NCBI RefSeq assembly: GCF_000236905.1
Contig: NC_016526.1
Span: 496,001-560,000, forward strand
Length of the DNA: 64,000 bases
Reading direction: 5' to 3'
From: Tetrapisispora phaffii CBS 4417
Taxonomy: Eukaryota > Ascomycota > Saccharomycetes > Saccharomycetales > Saccharomycetaceae
Within the stretch, counting starts at the first letter, position 1. The number at the start of each line of letters is the position of its first letter. The position numbers and the translations under genes were made by a program. The notes beneath the pieces are model-generated. The model ran no database searches. It saw nothing but the letters and a program-made list of their open reading frames with translations, and was not told the origin of the DNA. Shown piece after piece: positions 1 to 8,892 of the stretch.

Positions 1-1424
1 CGTCTACCTTCAATTAATTCACACACAACCTTGTTATCAAAGAACTTGATTGGAGTCCACTGAATTTGTTCCTTTTCATAAGTTTCTTGTTCGGATTTCA
101 ATGTTAATTGAATAAAAATTTGTTGCAACTTTTCATTAACGTAGTTGATACAAATTTGTTCAAATGAATTATGTTCAAAAATTTCAAAACCGTAAATATC
201 CAAAATACCAATTGATTTATCAGCACCAGGGTATGCTTGTAAGGAGACGTTGACTCTTTCAACAATCCAATCGAATAGATTGTTATAAATAGCTTTAGCC
301 AAAGCATCTTTTGCGGCGTTGGCTTGGACAATATTTAGAGGAACATGGTAGACAGAGCCTCTTCTCATACCATGACTAGTTTCCATGGTTCTTTCTACCA
401 GGCCCTTAATTAAGATACTGGCATCAATTTGTAATAAGTATGCAACAAAATCAGTGACAGACGTGTCTCTAACTTGAGCATTTCCTTCTTCATTTTCTAC
501 AAAAGAGATATTACCAATCCATAAAATAGATGCTAACATTCTAAATATTTGATCTTGTTCATCTTGTGAAAGACCAATAATTTGCATGGCTTTTATTGTG
601 TCTGCAAAATCTTTAATATCATCAATTGTGTCAACAGAAGTACACCCTGCTGCAGAAGTGTAGACGTATTGTTCTGGTTTCTGCACACCAAACGTTTGTC
701 TATAGTTCTCAGAGGCACCTTTTGTAAATTGATAGAAGATGTGGAAATTTCTTTCATTCTTGATTTGACTGACAACTCTTTGTTTTTCTAACAAATAATT
801 GGTAATGTTACCAGCACAAGGTTCATATTGTGCATTGAATTTAATTTCTAGATATTTACCATGTCTAGAGGAATTGTTATTTCTTAATGTCTTAGCACAA
901 CCAAAGGATTCTAACAGCGGATTGGTAGCTAAAACCATATCTTTAATTTTACTAATAGATTCTGAGTTGGTATCTGACGCAGCGGCGATATATTGCATGA
1001 TCCTTTTAGCTGCTTCCGTCTTACCAGCACCAGATTCACCAGAAATGATGACACATTGGCTCTCATTGTATGCTTTCAAATTGTAGTACATAGACTCGGC
1101 AATTGCATAAACATGTGGAGGAACTTCTAATCTATTTTTACCTTTATAAGATTGCAAAACAGCATCAGTATATATACCTAAATCTCTAAATGGATTAACA
1201 CTGATCAACACATGACCAATGTATGTATAAATGATGCCATTTAAAAATCTTTTTTTTAAATTCTCATTAATTGATTCATCTGAAATCTTAGTCAATAAGG
1301 TCAAATCAGAGACACCAACTTCTTTCTTCTTTCCAACATCAAAGGTAGCCTTTTTGATCTTTGCAGACCTTTTCTCTGGTTCTTGAGCACTCTTATTACG
1401 AGCACCCCTTTTAATGATAGCCAT
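1..1424 (-). CDS. MYO5: Class I myosin heavy chain, N-terminal part of motor domain (partial at window edge)
   Basis: Actin-based motor of cortical actin patches, needed for endocytic internalisation; one homologue represents S. cerevisiae MYO3/MYO5. About 474 residues of the head are present from the ATG at 1424; the rest of the head, IQ motifs, TH1 and SH3 tail lie beyond position 1. The P-loop [12 protein letters not shown] lies near residues 128-139. The TEDS-rule site is a serine in RRGSVYHVP and falls exactly at residue 357, the position of the phosphorylated serine in the yeast proteins. The switch-II-like stretch [15 protein letters not shown] is also present. The N-terminus is basic ([13 protein letters not shown]), as in the family. 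The neighbour ILV2 is the same as beside MYO5 in S. cerevisiae, while PMU1 further on is beside MYO3, so the paralogue name is only a label. Confidence 0.96.
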   Translation of the reverse strand, partial: MAIIKRGARNKSAQEPEKRSAKIKKATFDVGKKKEVGVSDLTLLTKISDESINENLKKRFLNGIIYTYIGHVLISVNPFRDLGIYTDAVLQSYKGKNRLEVPPHVYAIAESMYYNLKAYNESQCVIISGESGAGKTEAAKRIMQYIAAASDTNSESISKIKDMVLATNPLLESFGCAKTLRNNNSSRHGKYLEIKFNAQYEPCAGNITNYLLEKQRVVSQIKNERNFHIFYQFTKGASENYRQTFGVQKPEQYVYTSAAGCTSVDTIDDIKDFADTIKAMQIIGLSQDEQDQIFRMLASILWIGNISFVENEEGNAQVRDTSVTDFVAYLLQIDASILIKGLVERTMETSHGMRRGSVYHVPLNIVQANAAKDALAKAIYNNLFDWIVERVNVSLQAYPGADKSIGILDIYGFEIFEHNSFEQICINYVNEKLQQIFIQLTLKSEQETYEKEQIQWTPIKFFDNKVVCELIEGR

Positions 1425-2106
1425 TGTTGTCTTATACTAGAACAGCTATTCAGTTTGGATTCCTATTTCCAATAATACTAATGTCGATTACACAGCTGAC
1501 AAGGTTTAATTAATCTAAGTTTAATTTTTTAGGTAAAACGAATATATCCTAATTACTAGTTGTTAAAATAACTTATATTATTTATATATATATAATATCA
1601 ATCAATTAGTATATCACACGGTGTGAAGTAAACGTTTAATTGATTGTATTAATCCAATAATTGAGAAACTTTCTTCTAATTTTATTTCCTTGAGATTTTA
1701 TTTTTCTCATTCGCTATATAAGCCTTGTATCAAATAGCAAGTAATGTTAAAATAACTCGAACGGGAATATTACGAATTTTAAACGGCCCCTATAAAAGTT
1801 AATTAGTAAGAGATGTCTCAGTTACTTGTCGCATATAATGATAAGAGACAATGGATATTGTATAGATTGATAGATAGATTTGAATATCATACATGAACCT
1901 ATCTATATTATACAGTATTGTATGTTGGAATATTGTGTTAGATATCTTGATCAAGTTCTTTGCAAGTAAGCAACTAACTGACTTTCAATCTGAACATCTA
2001 CTGTTTGAAATATACACATGCAAGATGGTTGGGTTTTTTGAAATGTAACATCTGTTTTAAAATATTTTTGCTTTAAAGTTTTCTATGCTACTATTTAAAT
2101 ATATAC
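1425..2106. other. Spacer: MYO promoter and ILV2 3' side
   Basis: No coding potential seen. It contains AT-rich tracts, a run of TA dinucleotides near 1586-1594 and a 13-bp symmetric element TCACAC-G-GTGTGA at 1614-1626, about 190 bp upstream of the myosin ATG. A TATA-like TATAAAAG lies near 1791. Confidence 0.6.
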
Positions 2107-4182
2107 TTAATGTTTACCCCCAGTACGATCTCTACGCAACCTACTTTGTTCTTTTTCCACCTCTGAATCAAATTCTATGAATTCGTCTAATCCTTTACCA
2201 GCTGGAACCATTGGTAAGACTGAAACTTTCTTTTCAACAACAACTTCTAATAAAACGGGTCCATTGAAATCAAAAAATTCATTTAATGTTTCATCCATCT
2301 TGCTTTGTTCCGTTAATTTCATACCCTTAATGCCCATGGCTTCTGCTACCTTCACAAAATCTGGGTTCAATTGATGCGTATGTGAATAACGGTGTTTGTA
2401 GAACAATGATTGCCACTGGGTAACCATACCTTGTTCTTCGTTATTCAATAATAAAATTTTGATTGGTGTACCGGCTTGCACAGCAGAAGAGAGTTCGGTC
2501 AAAGTCATGTTGAAAGATGCATCACCATCAATATCAATTACTATAGCATCCGGTCTTGCTACTTGTGCACCGATGGCAGCTGGCAGGCCATAACCCATGG
2601 TACCTAAACCACCTGATGATATAAATGTGCGTGGTTTCTTCCAAGTCCAGTGTTGGGCGGCCCACATTTGATGTTGACCAACACCAGCTGTAACTACGAT
2701 AGGTTTCCCGGATTTGTTTGCGATCTCTGAAAGTTTGGCAATAACAGTTTGCGGTTTTATTTTAGAGCCTGGACTTTCCTTTTGGTAAGTATATGGATGT
2801 TTTTCTTTCCAGGTCTTAATTGTTTCCATCCATTCTTTGCGTTCTGCTTCGGAGACAGAAAAAATAGAAGGAAGTAATTTAGTCAAATTTGCTCCTGCGT
2901 CACCTTCAATAGGAACTTGAGTCTCGACAACTTTATTTATGTTTTTAGCAGAAATATCAAAGTGTATGATACCACCTCTATTCTCCAGAGCCGCACGGCG
3001 AGCCTCAGGTGCAAATTTACTGATATTTAATGTGACACGATCATCAAACCTTGCACCAACGGCAATAATCAAATCAGCATTTTGCATAGCTAGATTTGCT
3101 GGGGCATGACCATGCATACCTAACATATCTAACGATTTGGGATCTTCTTGATCGAATGCACCTAGTGCTTGTAAAGTTGTAGTGACGGGAATTTGAGCTC
3201 GGTCACTGAGCTCTTTAATTAATCTTGGACCTTCTGGATTATTTAAAATTCCACCACCGACATATAAAATTGGTTTCTTTGCAATATTGATCAATTCAGC
3301 AGCTCTTTTAATAGCTACCTCTGAGAACTGTGTTTGAACATTCCTAGTTAGGTGTCTTAACGCATTTGATGGGATTGTAGTCTTGATTGGAATTGGTGTT
3401 TTCAGGATTGACGCTTGAACATCCTTTGGTAAATCGACCAAAACAGGACCAGGCCTGCCACTAGTTGCAATTTCAAAAGCCTCGTTGATACATTTCGGTA
3501 AGTCTTCTATACGTTTGACCATTACGTTCCACTTTGTACATGATCTTGAAATGCCTATGACATCCGCTTCTTGGAAAGCATCGGTACCGATAGCTGCAGT
3601 TGGGACTTGACCAGTGAATACAACCATTGGTACACCATCAGCCAATGCATCTGCTATTGGAGTGATAACATTAGTGGCACCTGGGCCAGAAGTGACTAAA
3701 ACAACACCACATTTACCCGAAGCCCTGGCGTAACCTTCGGCCATATGCCCGGCACCTTGTTCATGCCTTGGTAACACAAAATTAAAATCTTTACTATTAT
3801 AAATTGCATCGTAAACAGGTAAGATAGCACCACCTGGATAACCAAAGACTGTATCTACATTATGTCTTTTCATCATTTCGTGGAAAATTTCACCACCAGT
3901 CAAACCAACTAAAGAACTATCCATTGATGGATCAGAATGCATTTTCTTTGAAATTCTAACGCTAATTGGTTCCGCATTAAAACTTGGTGCGGGAGCTGGT
4001 CTTATAGTACCATTTGCATTTGATCCAGTTACACTCTGATTAGAATGTTTATTGGGTGCTGATGTAGCGTACAGTCTTTGTCTTGAGACATATCTCTTAA
4101 TGACGTTTGAAGACCTCAGATTAGTAAGAAGTCCTATACAACTGTTCCTAAAAGGTTGTTTAAAGGATTGTTGAGGAAACAT
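2107..4182 (-). CDS. ILV2: Acetolactate synthase catalytic subunit, mitochondrial
   Basis: Thiamine-diphosphate enzyme that condenses two pyruvates to acetolactate, or pyruvate with 2-oxobutyrate, the first common step of valine, leucine and isoleucine synthesis in mitochondria. The frame stays open to 4254, but the codon there is TTG; the first ATG is at 4182 and gives 691 residues, close to the 687 of S. cerevisiae. The N-terminus from that ATG (MFPQQSFKQPFRN, many R/S/K, few acids) looks like a cleavable presequence. The catalytic glutamate lies in RHEQGAGHMAEGYAR (residue 141 from this start). The ThDP motif GDASFNMT...NNEEQGMVTQW lies near residues 550-585, and the conserved end RTGGKH is intact. 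Head-to-tail with the myosin gene, as at MYO5-ILV2. A Gcn4-type site lies upstream. Confidence 0.97.
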   Translation of the reverse strand: MFPQQSFKQPFRNSCIGLLTNLRSSNVIKRYVSRQRLYATSAPNKHSNQSVTGSNANGTIRPAPAPSFNAEPISVRISKKMHSDPSMDSSLVGLTGGEIFHEMMKRHNVDTVFGYPGGAILPVYDAIYNSKDFNFVLPRHEQGAGHMAEGYARASGKCGVVLVTSGPGATNVITPIADALADGVPMVVFTGQVPTAAIGTDAFQEADVIGISRSCTKWNVMVKRIEDLPKCINEAFEIATSGRPGPVLVDLPKDVQASILKTPIPIKTTIPSNALRHLTRNVQTQFSEVAIKRAAELINIAKKPILYVGGGILNNPEGPRLIKELSDRAQIPVTTTLQALGAFDQEDPKSLDMLGMHGHAPANLAMQNADLIIAVGARFDDRVTLNISKFAPEARRAALENRGGIIHFDISAKNINKVVETQVPIEGDAGANLTKLLPSIFSVSEAERKEWMETIKTWKEKHPYTYQKESPGSKIKPQTVIAKLSEIANKSGKPIVVTAGVGQHQMWAAQHWTWKKPRTFISSGGLGTMGYGLPAAIGAQVARPDAIVIDIDGDASFNMTLTELSSAVQAGTPIKILLLNNEEQGMVTQWQSLFYKHRYSHTHQLNPDFVKVAEAMGIKGMKLTEQSKMDETLNEFFDFNGPVLLEVVVEKKVSVLPMVPAGKGLDEFIEFDSEVEKEQSRLRRDRTGGKH

Positions 4183-5340
4183 TGTGAAATATTCACTACT
4201 GTAATATCTGTCTGTTGTTGTTTTATAAGTTACTATTGAAACTTCAAATAACAATGGGGTCTCGACTCTATCTGATTTTGAATTGTTATCTATAGCTCTC
4301 TCTCTCTCCGATTAAACATTTAAAGAAAGGTAGTAACAATAAGAAATACATTGACGCTTAAATAAGAGTCATTTTCTTGTATTACAATATCAATGACTCA
4401 CTTTATTTATCATATTTGCACTTATCAGATGGCTAAACAATTACGCAATCACACATGTTCATTAATTCCGTTAATCCAAATGCTGACCCTATGGTTACAT
4501 GTTAAAAAATATACTTTCAACCATTGTACAAACTGTAAAACTATAAATTTAAAACTTATTCATTAAAAGAAAGAAGAGTTAAAATCAAAATACAAAATTC
4601 TAACTATTGTCGAGGGTCATCATGCGCTCAGTTTTGTTAAATTGGAGTTAAAGTAAAATAGAGTTCGTTAAAGGCCATTGGAATAACACAGTCTGTTAAA
4701 ACAAGAAGAAATACAGTAAATCAACGTATTTAATTGAACATTAATTGATGTTTATAAGATATTGGACAATCACACTTGAACAGCATACTTATTGTTTCCT
4801 CTTTATTTTATCTGTTTTAGTTCTCGTTAGAATGTGATGATATTGTTTATATGAACTTGATCTCGGGAAAGGACGCCTGAACCGGCACATCGAATGTGTC
4901 CAGTTTCCCTTTCTATAGTAACACTTTTCTTATGGTTAGAGATGTGCTTGACATTTGGATTATGACAGTGACACAGCTTTATTTAGACGAACGGCAAACG
5001 TTGATTATAGCAATGGTATAATTGTCCTCGTACAGATAGTAGCAAATTTCACAATTGTATTATAGGAATGTGTATACTTCGTTGATTTATTGCTGTTACG
5101 GAACTAGCTTCGATTTTACAATGGAGTTCCTATGAACACTGTCAACTTCGATTGCAGCGGCAAAAGTTTGTTGAACAATAATAAACTTGCTATTGTCAAA
5201 AATTTAAGCAGTTGGTCTGGGGTTACGACGTTAAATACCTTATGAGAGTAAATCTTTCCTAATAGTTAGCTACTTGATTGACTCTATTGTTTGTTGATAT
5301 CCTACTCAAATCTAGTTACATACAAATGATATTTTCATTT
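4183..5340. other. Spacer upstream of ILV2
   Basis: Holds the ILV2 promoter region, including the Gcn4-type site. Beyond about 4.5 kb I see no gene, structured RNA or clear repeat; the sequence is AT-rich and stop-dense in all frames. The repeat debris begins near 5340. Confidence 0.5.
4394..4400. promoter_or_regulatory. Gcn4-type site TGACTCA upstream of ILV2
   Basis: Exact match to the Gcn4 consensus TGASTCA, 212 bp upstream of the chosen ILV2 ATG; a half-like GAGTCAT lies near 4366. Amino-acid biosynthetic genes including ILV2 are Gcn4 targets in S. cerevisiae. Binding here is inferred from the match and position. Confidence 0.6.
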
Positions 5341-5346
5341 ACAGTG

Positions 5347-5628
5347 TCAGGAATCTGAGATTTATAACAGAAGTTATAATATCTGTGATAGATTAGTTGT
5401 AAAAACAGCTTGAAAGTAATAGGTTTGACAGAAATGTAAGAGTAATAAATGAGTTGTTTAGTTAATTCAGCCTATTTACCGGTTAACTCGCACACTCGAC
5501 ACGTCGTTTACAAAATCAATTGAACTAAGAGAATCAATTGGCGTAAATATTATAATCCTTACCTACTAAATATGAACACTAACGAACAACTTAATTACAC
5601 AGTCGACGTCAATAACATTGAACCTGCT
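5347..5628 (+). repeat. LTR-retrotransposon-like fragments, copy C
   Basis: Two short stretches match the repeat next to tRNA-Asp. Positions 5347-5400 resemble 27233-27290 (shared GGAATCTGA.ATTTA). Positions 5558-5628 resemble 27706-27776 (shared CTTACCTA.TAAATA.GAACACTAAC, then TACACAGTCGACGTCAATAA). In this copy the second stretch starts with ATG at 5572 and reads MNTNEQLNYTVDVNNIEPA before a stop; the other copy keeps NYTVDVN after an AGG in place of the ATG. Conserved peptide sense next to a tRNA gene suggests the start of a Gag-like frame of a dead Ty-like element. The family is not identified. Confidence 0.45.
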
Positions 5629-5936
5629 CAATAGATGTGTTCATTGTTTTAATATATTAGATTAGTCCATGCTTTTAGATCATGTACTCAGATCGATCTC
5701 TCTGGACTCTTGGGCCTATATGGATGAAAATTCTATCTGGTGGCTACCGGGTTTATATAGACATATGACTCCAATCATCCTTACTGTCCAATTCGACGAT
5801 GCTATGTTGTTGGATACGAATAGCAAACTGACGGTTCTTCAGTACAGTTTATGCATCAGAGTCTATGACATTACATTCTTGTAGGCATCGTTGTTCAAGA
5901 TTTGTGATAATGATTTCGTAAGGAGGTAATATCTAG
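5624..5936. repeat. Diverged tandem repeat, unit 1 (about 312 bp)
   Basis: This unit and 5959-6270 align along their length: both begin CTGCTCAATAG.TG, share TTCATTG.TTTAATATAT, TTTATATA.ACAT, TCGACGA, GTTGGA.ACG, TTATGCAT.AG and ATTACATTCT, and end in GAGGTAATATCT. The spacing between starts is 335 bp. Possibly two old solo LTRs or one duplicated element end. The 71-codon frame inside (5669-5884) is not kept in unit 2, so it is not treated as a gene. Confidence 0.55.
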
Positions 5937-5958
5937 CAGCTATAGTTAGTTATAGGAT

Positions 5959-6270
5959 CTGCTCAATAGTTGAATTCATTGCTTTAATATATCAATAGTT
6001 GTTAAATTATATACTAGATATTTAGATTAATTTATCTGGTCTACTGGACCTGGATCAATGAATTGTTAACTATTGATTACCGAGGTTTATATATACATCA
6101 TATTTCAATCTACCGTTCGTGCTCAACTCGACGACGTCGTCTCGTTGGACACGTACGGAAGACTGATGGTTCTATAGTACTATTTATGCATTAGGAATTC
6201 TGCTATTACATTCTCGTGAGCACTATTATTTCAGTTTTACAACAATAGTCTCGTAAAGAGGTAATATCTG
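5959..6270. repeat. Diverged tandem repeat, unit 2 (about 312 bp)
   Basis: Second unit of the direct repeat described at 5624-5936. It differs by many substitutions and small indels, so the duplication is old. No target-site duplication could be recognised at either end. Confidence 0.55.
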
Positions 6271-6311
6271 GTATCATATTGTCACTTTATACGGCCAGTG
6301 TCATTTCCAAC

Positions 6312-6387
6312 AAAGTGAGCAATTGGTTCTGGACTCAAAGGGTCATAAACACTTAGTTCTATCACATACACTACAATAATTCTTACA
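6312..6387. repeat. LTR-like repeat, short copy D
   Basis: Near-copy of the right end of the longer repeats at 6822-7225 and 27299-27706. All three share TTCT(GG)ACTCAAAG.GTCATAA, CACTTAGTTCT.TCACATAC and CACTACAATAATTCT, with one or two changes in the tRNA-Asp copy. Only the last 75 bp or so are present here. Confidence 0.6.
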
Positions 6388-6821
6388 AAAATGAGTTATA
6401 CAATCATTGGTCTTAAACAAGTCATTGTTTCTAGCCGTTATATTAGTCTCATAATAAAAAATTTACTATTGTAATACAGTTACTACAATAGACAGAGTTA
6501 TGACAGGATTATAATATAATAGATAGACAGATGTAAGACAGACTATTATATTATGGCAGATGGGAAGCGCAGGATCGGATCTTCTTATTATTTTCAACGT
6601 AAAACAGAAACTTGCTTCTTTTTATATATTCTACATAATATCTAATAATAAGTTACATGATCATCCAAATACTAGAAGTATAAATAGGTCTCCTATTTAT
6701 ACTTTTAGTTTAGCTACAATTTGCAATGTGCCTCGTTGAACTTGTCATTGCATTCGTATCGGCATCTGTTGTTTCAAATTTGCGACGATATTTCCAACAT
6801 AGGAAATATTAATGTTTCTGC

Positions 6822-7225
6822 GGAGAAACAAGCTTATGTTGGTTAGTTCCAACATCTAAGTTAGTGTCATTAGCCACTTCAGTTGCTCTAGTATAGTCCA
6901 TCTTCTTTATAGTTAAATAATCGATTGGTCCTTTATTAGTGTATTTAAACTATTCTATATAGAGTTAGAAGCCCTCCTTATATATGAGTTGAACTGACAG
7001 TTGAATGAACACGTACACATGTTCATTCATCCTCCTAAGATCTTTAGTGCTGTATTGTACATCTGTGTTTATCGCGTAGCCATTTACATTGTAGTGAGAA
7101 ATTTTCACCTACCACTTGGAAGATTGTTCTAGACCTTCTTTCCATTAGTAAGTGATCTATTAGTTCTGGACTCAAAGTGTCATAAACACTTAGTTCTGTC
7201 ACATACACTACAATAATTCTGACAG
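6822..7225. repeat. LTR-like dispersed repeat, copy A, upstream of tRNA-Leu
   Basis: About 404 bp that aligns along its length with 27299-27706 near tRNA-Asp. Shared landmarks are GAGAAACAAGCTTATGT.GG, AACATCTAAGTTAGTGTC, TTAAATAATCGATTGGT, TCTATATAGAGTTAGA, CCTTATATATGAGTT, AGTTGAATGAAC, ACACATGTTCA and CACTACAATAA. It carries TATA-like and ATG-containing stretches. On the minus strand a peptide MDYTRATEVANDTNLDVGTN aligns with MDNSKATKVTNDTNLDVGTN of the other copy, with many third-position differences, as if the start of a Gag-like frame lay in the LTR end (as in Ty1). It ends 107 bp upstream of the tRNA gene, the preferred zone of Ty1-like insertion. Exact LTR ends and orientation are unresolved. 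Confidence 0.6.
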
Positions 7226-7331
7226 TTTCGTAACTGTTTCAGTAATAGTTCCTAAATAAGAAATATTATTACTGTTATATCGTAATCTAACTTATGCTGA
7301 GCTTATATTACAGCATTTACATGAAATAATT

Positions 7332-7414
7332 GGAGGGTTGGCCGAGTGGTCTAAGGCGGCAGACTTAAGATCTGTTGGACGGTGTCCGCGCGAGTTCGAA
7401 CCTCGCATCCTTCA
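7332..7414 (+). tRNA. tRNA-Leu, anticodon UAA
   Basis: 83-nt intronless gene. The acceptor strand GGAGGGT pairs with ATCCTTC, with discriminator A at 7414. The A box TGGCCGAGTGGTC, a long leucine-type variable arm and the B box GAGTTCGAACCTC are present. The anticodon loop CTTAAGA gives UAA at 7366-7368, decoding UUA, the dominant leucine codon in this AT-rich genome. A T5 tract at 7417-7421 is the Pol III terminator. Almost identical to the S. cerevisiae gene. LTR-like repeat debris lies directly upstream. Confidence 0.97.
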
Positions 7415-7507
7415 AATTTTTAGAAGCTTCTCATTATCACAACATTATTAGTACTGACATTCACACGATCGTTTATATATTATTAGCTTTTTACCATTCT
7501 TTCATTA

Positions 7508-7510
<3 letters not shown>

Positions 7511-7559
<49 letters not shown>
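7511..7559. repeat. Microsatellite (TA)n(TG)n
   Basis: A TA dinucleotide run of about 30 nt passes directly into a TG run of about 17 nt, between tRNA-Leu and the 3' end of PMU1. It is the strand-mirror of the (CA)n(TA)n tract after YKU80. Confidence 0.9.
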
Positions 7560-7667
7560 CTGATGTTTAGATCTTTTGTGTCATTAAATACCATCATCTA
7601 AATTTGCCAGGTAACTGCTTTCTTAATGGAAAGAAAATCCTCTGGCTCTTAAGCAATATTATTTGTG

Positions 7668-8564
7668 TTATTGTAAAGGATGTTGGCCAAGTTTTTGCTT
7701 ATCTATTTCAACCACTGCTATTACAACATTACCTGTTTGTAAATTATCCACTCTTGGATGTTTGATGTTTCTTAAGATACTGTTGATAACACCAGAATGA
7801 CATGTCACAGAGATGAATCTGTCTGCAGATGTTGTTTGCTGAAAGATTTGCACTAAACCATTAAGAATACGTTTGTCCATATCAGAAATCTTTTCTCTTG
7901 TTGGTGTCCATAATTTATCTTCTTCGGGATACTCTGGTTCATATACCCAATTCACAGTAATGCCTATTGGTAATTTAGATGGTTGATATTCTTTAATTGC
8001 TTTAGAATGATTTACTCGTTTATCACAAGGGTGTCTGCCTAATATTTCTCTTATGTTTTCATAGATATTTACCTCAATATCATTAACATCAGTTAAGCAG
8101 TGAATATCACTATTTTCCCTTAGACATACATTCCATGATTCCACAAAAGTCTCTAAACATCTTCTCATTGGAGAACTGAAGAATTTATGAGGTAGCATGC
8201 CTAAGTCATTAACAATCGGTGATAATATAGTAGAACCCGTAGTTCTGACTTGTTCTCTACCTACATTAGTTAACCTAGAATCTAACCAATTTCCATATTC
8301 ATCACCATCCAATAGAGCCCATTTTGAATCCCATTCCGGCATTCCATATCTTTCTATAGCTGCATTGTGGTAACCTTGACCATGCCTTGCAAAAATTACT
8401 AATTTATAATTATACTGTTCATTATCTACTGGGATAGATTCGTACAGCTCCTTCCAGTTTATGTGTTTAACTAGTTCCAAATGATTTACTAGCGATGAAT
8501 CAACCCCAGTTGATTCAGATTCATGATAGCCGCGAAAGTAACTCGGTAATGCTCTAAAAGGCAT
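7668..8564 (-). CDS. PMU1: Phosphoglycerate-mutase-like phosphatase, PMU1 family
   Basis: 298 residues, close to S. cerevisiae Pmu1 (295), a histidine phosphatase superfamily protein whose physiological substrate is not firmly known. The catalytic RHG box is in VIFARHGQGYHN (residues 60-62). SSPMRRCLETF carries a conserved arginine near residue 135, and the second histidine is in SVTCHSGVINS near residue 255. The start MPFRALPSYFRGY aligns with the family start. It is divergent from YKU80, sharing a 328-bp promoter region. In S. cerevisiae PMU1 lies beside MYO3 and PGM1 on chromosome XI, whereas here it also neighbours ILV2 and YKU80 of the chromosome XIII sister track. Confidence 0.93.
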   Translation of the reverse strand: MPFRALPSYFRGYHESESTGVDSSLVNHLELVKHINWKELYESIPVDNEQYNYKLVIFARHGQGYHNAAIERYGMPEWDSKWALLDGDEYGNWLDSRLTNVGREQVRTTGSTILSPIVNDLGMLPHKFFSSPMRRCLETFVESWNVCLRENSDIHCLTDVNDIEVNIYENIREILGRHPCDKRVNHSKAIKEYQPSKLPIGITVNWVYEPEYPEEDKLWTPTREKISDMDKRILNGLVQIFQQTTSADRFISVTCHSGVINSILRNIKHPRVDNLQTGNVVIAVVEIDKQKLGQHPLQ

Positions 8565-8892
8565 GGTAGTTTATAACTACAAGATATGTTTGAGGTTTAA
8601 GTTATTTCACCCTTTAGTTGAAGATATAGCTTAAGATATAAATCGCAATTGCATAATAATAAATGCCCTTCTTGTACGTAATATTGATCTAATATGCGAA
8701 TGGCATCAAATTCTAAATTCTTAAGAACAAAAAAATTAAGAAATAAGGCGAACTGTAATATCTATTAAACTACAAAAGCCATACAAAAGAAAAAATACCT
8801 AATTACATTAATATTGTATCTGTATGTCATTATTGTTATTAAAGAAAGACATAGTTTAAGAGTTACCAGCTACCATACTGGCAGGTTACAAA
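8565..8892. other. Divergent promoter spacer PMU1/YKU80
   Basis: AT-rich, with poly-A tracts (for example near 8728-8735 and 8788-8797) of the kind that exclude nucleosomes in yeast promoters. No factor site can be named with confidence. Confidence 0.5.

Noticed and set aside
4183..4254. 24-codon N-terminal extension of ILV2
   Set aside because: The first codon of the extended frame is TTG, and the ATG at 4182 gives the expected family length and a presequence-like start.
5669..5884. 71-codon frame in the tandem repeat
   Set aside because: The second repeat unit does not keep the frame, so it is not under coding selection.
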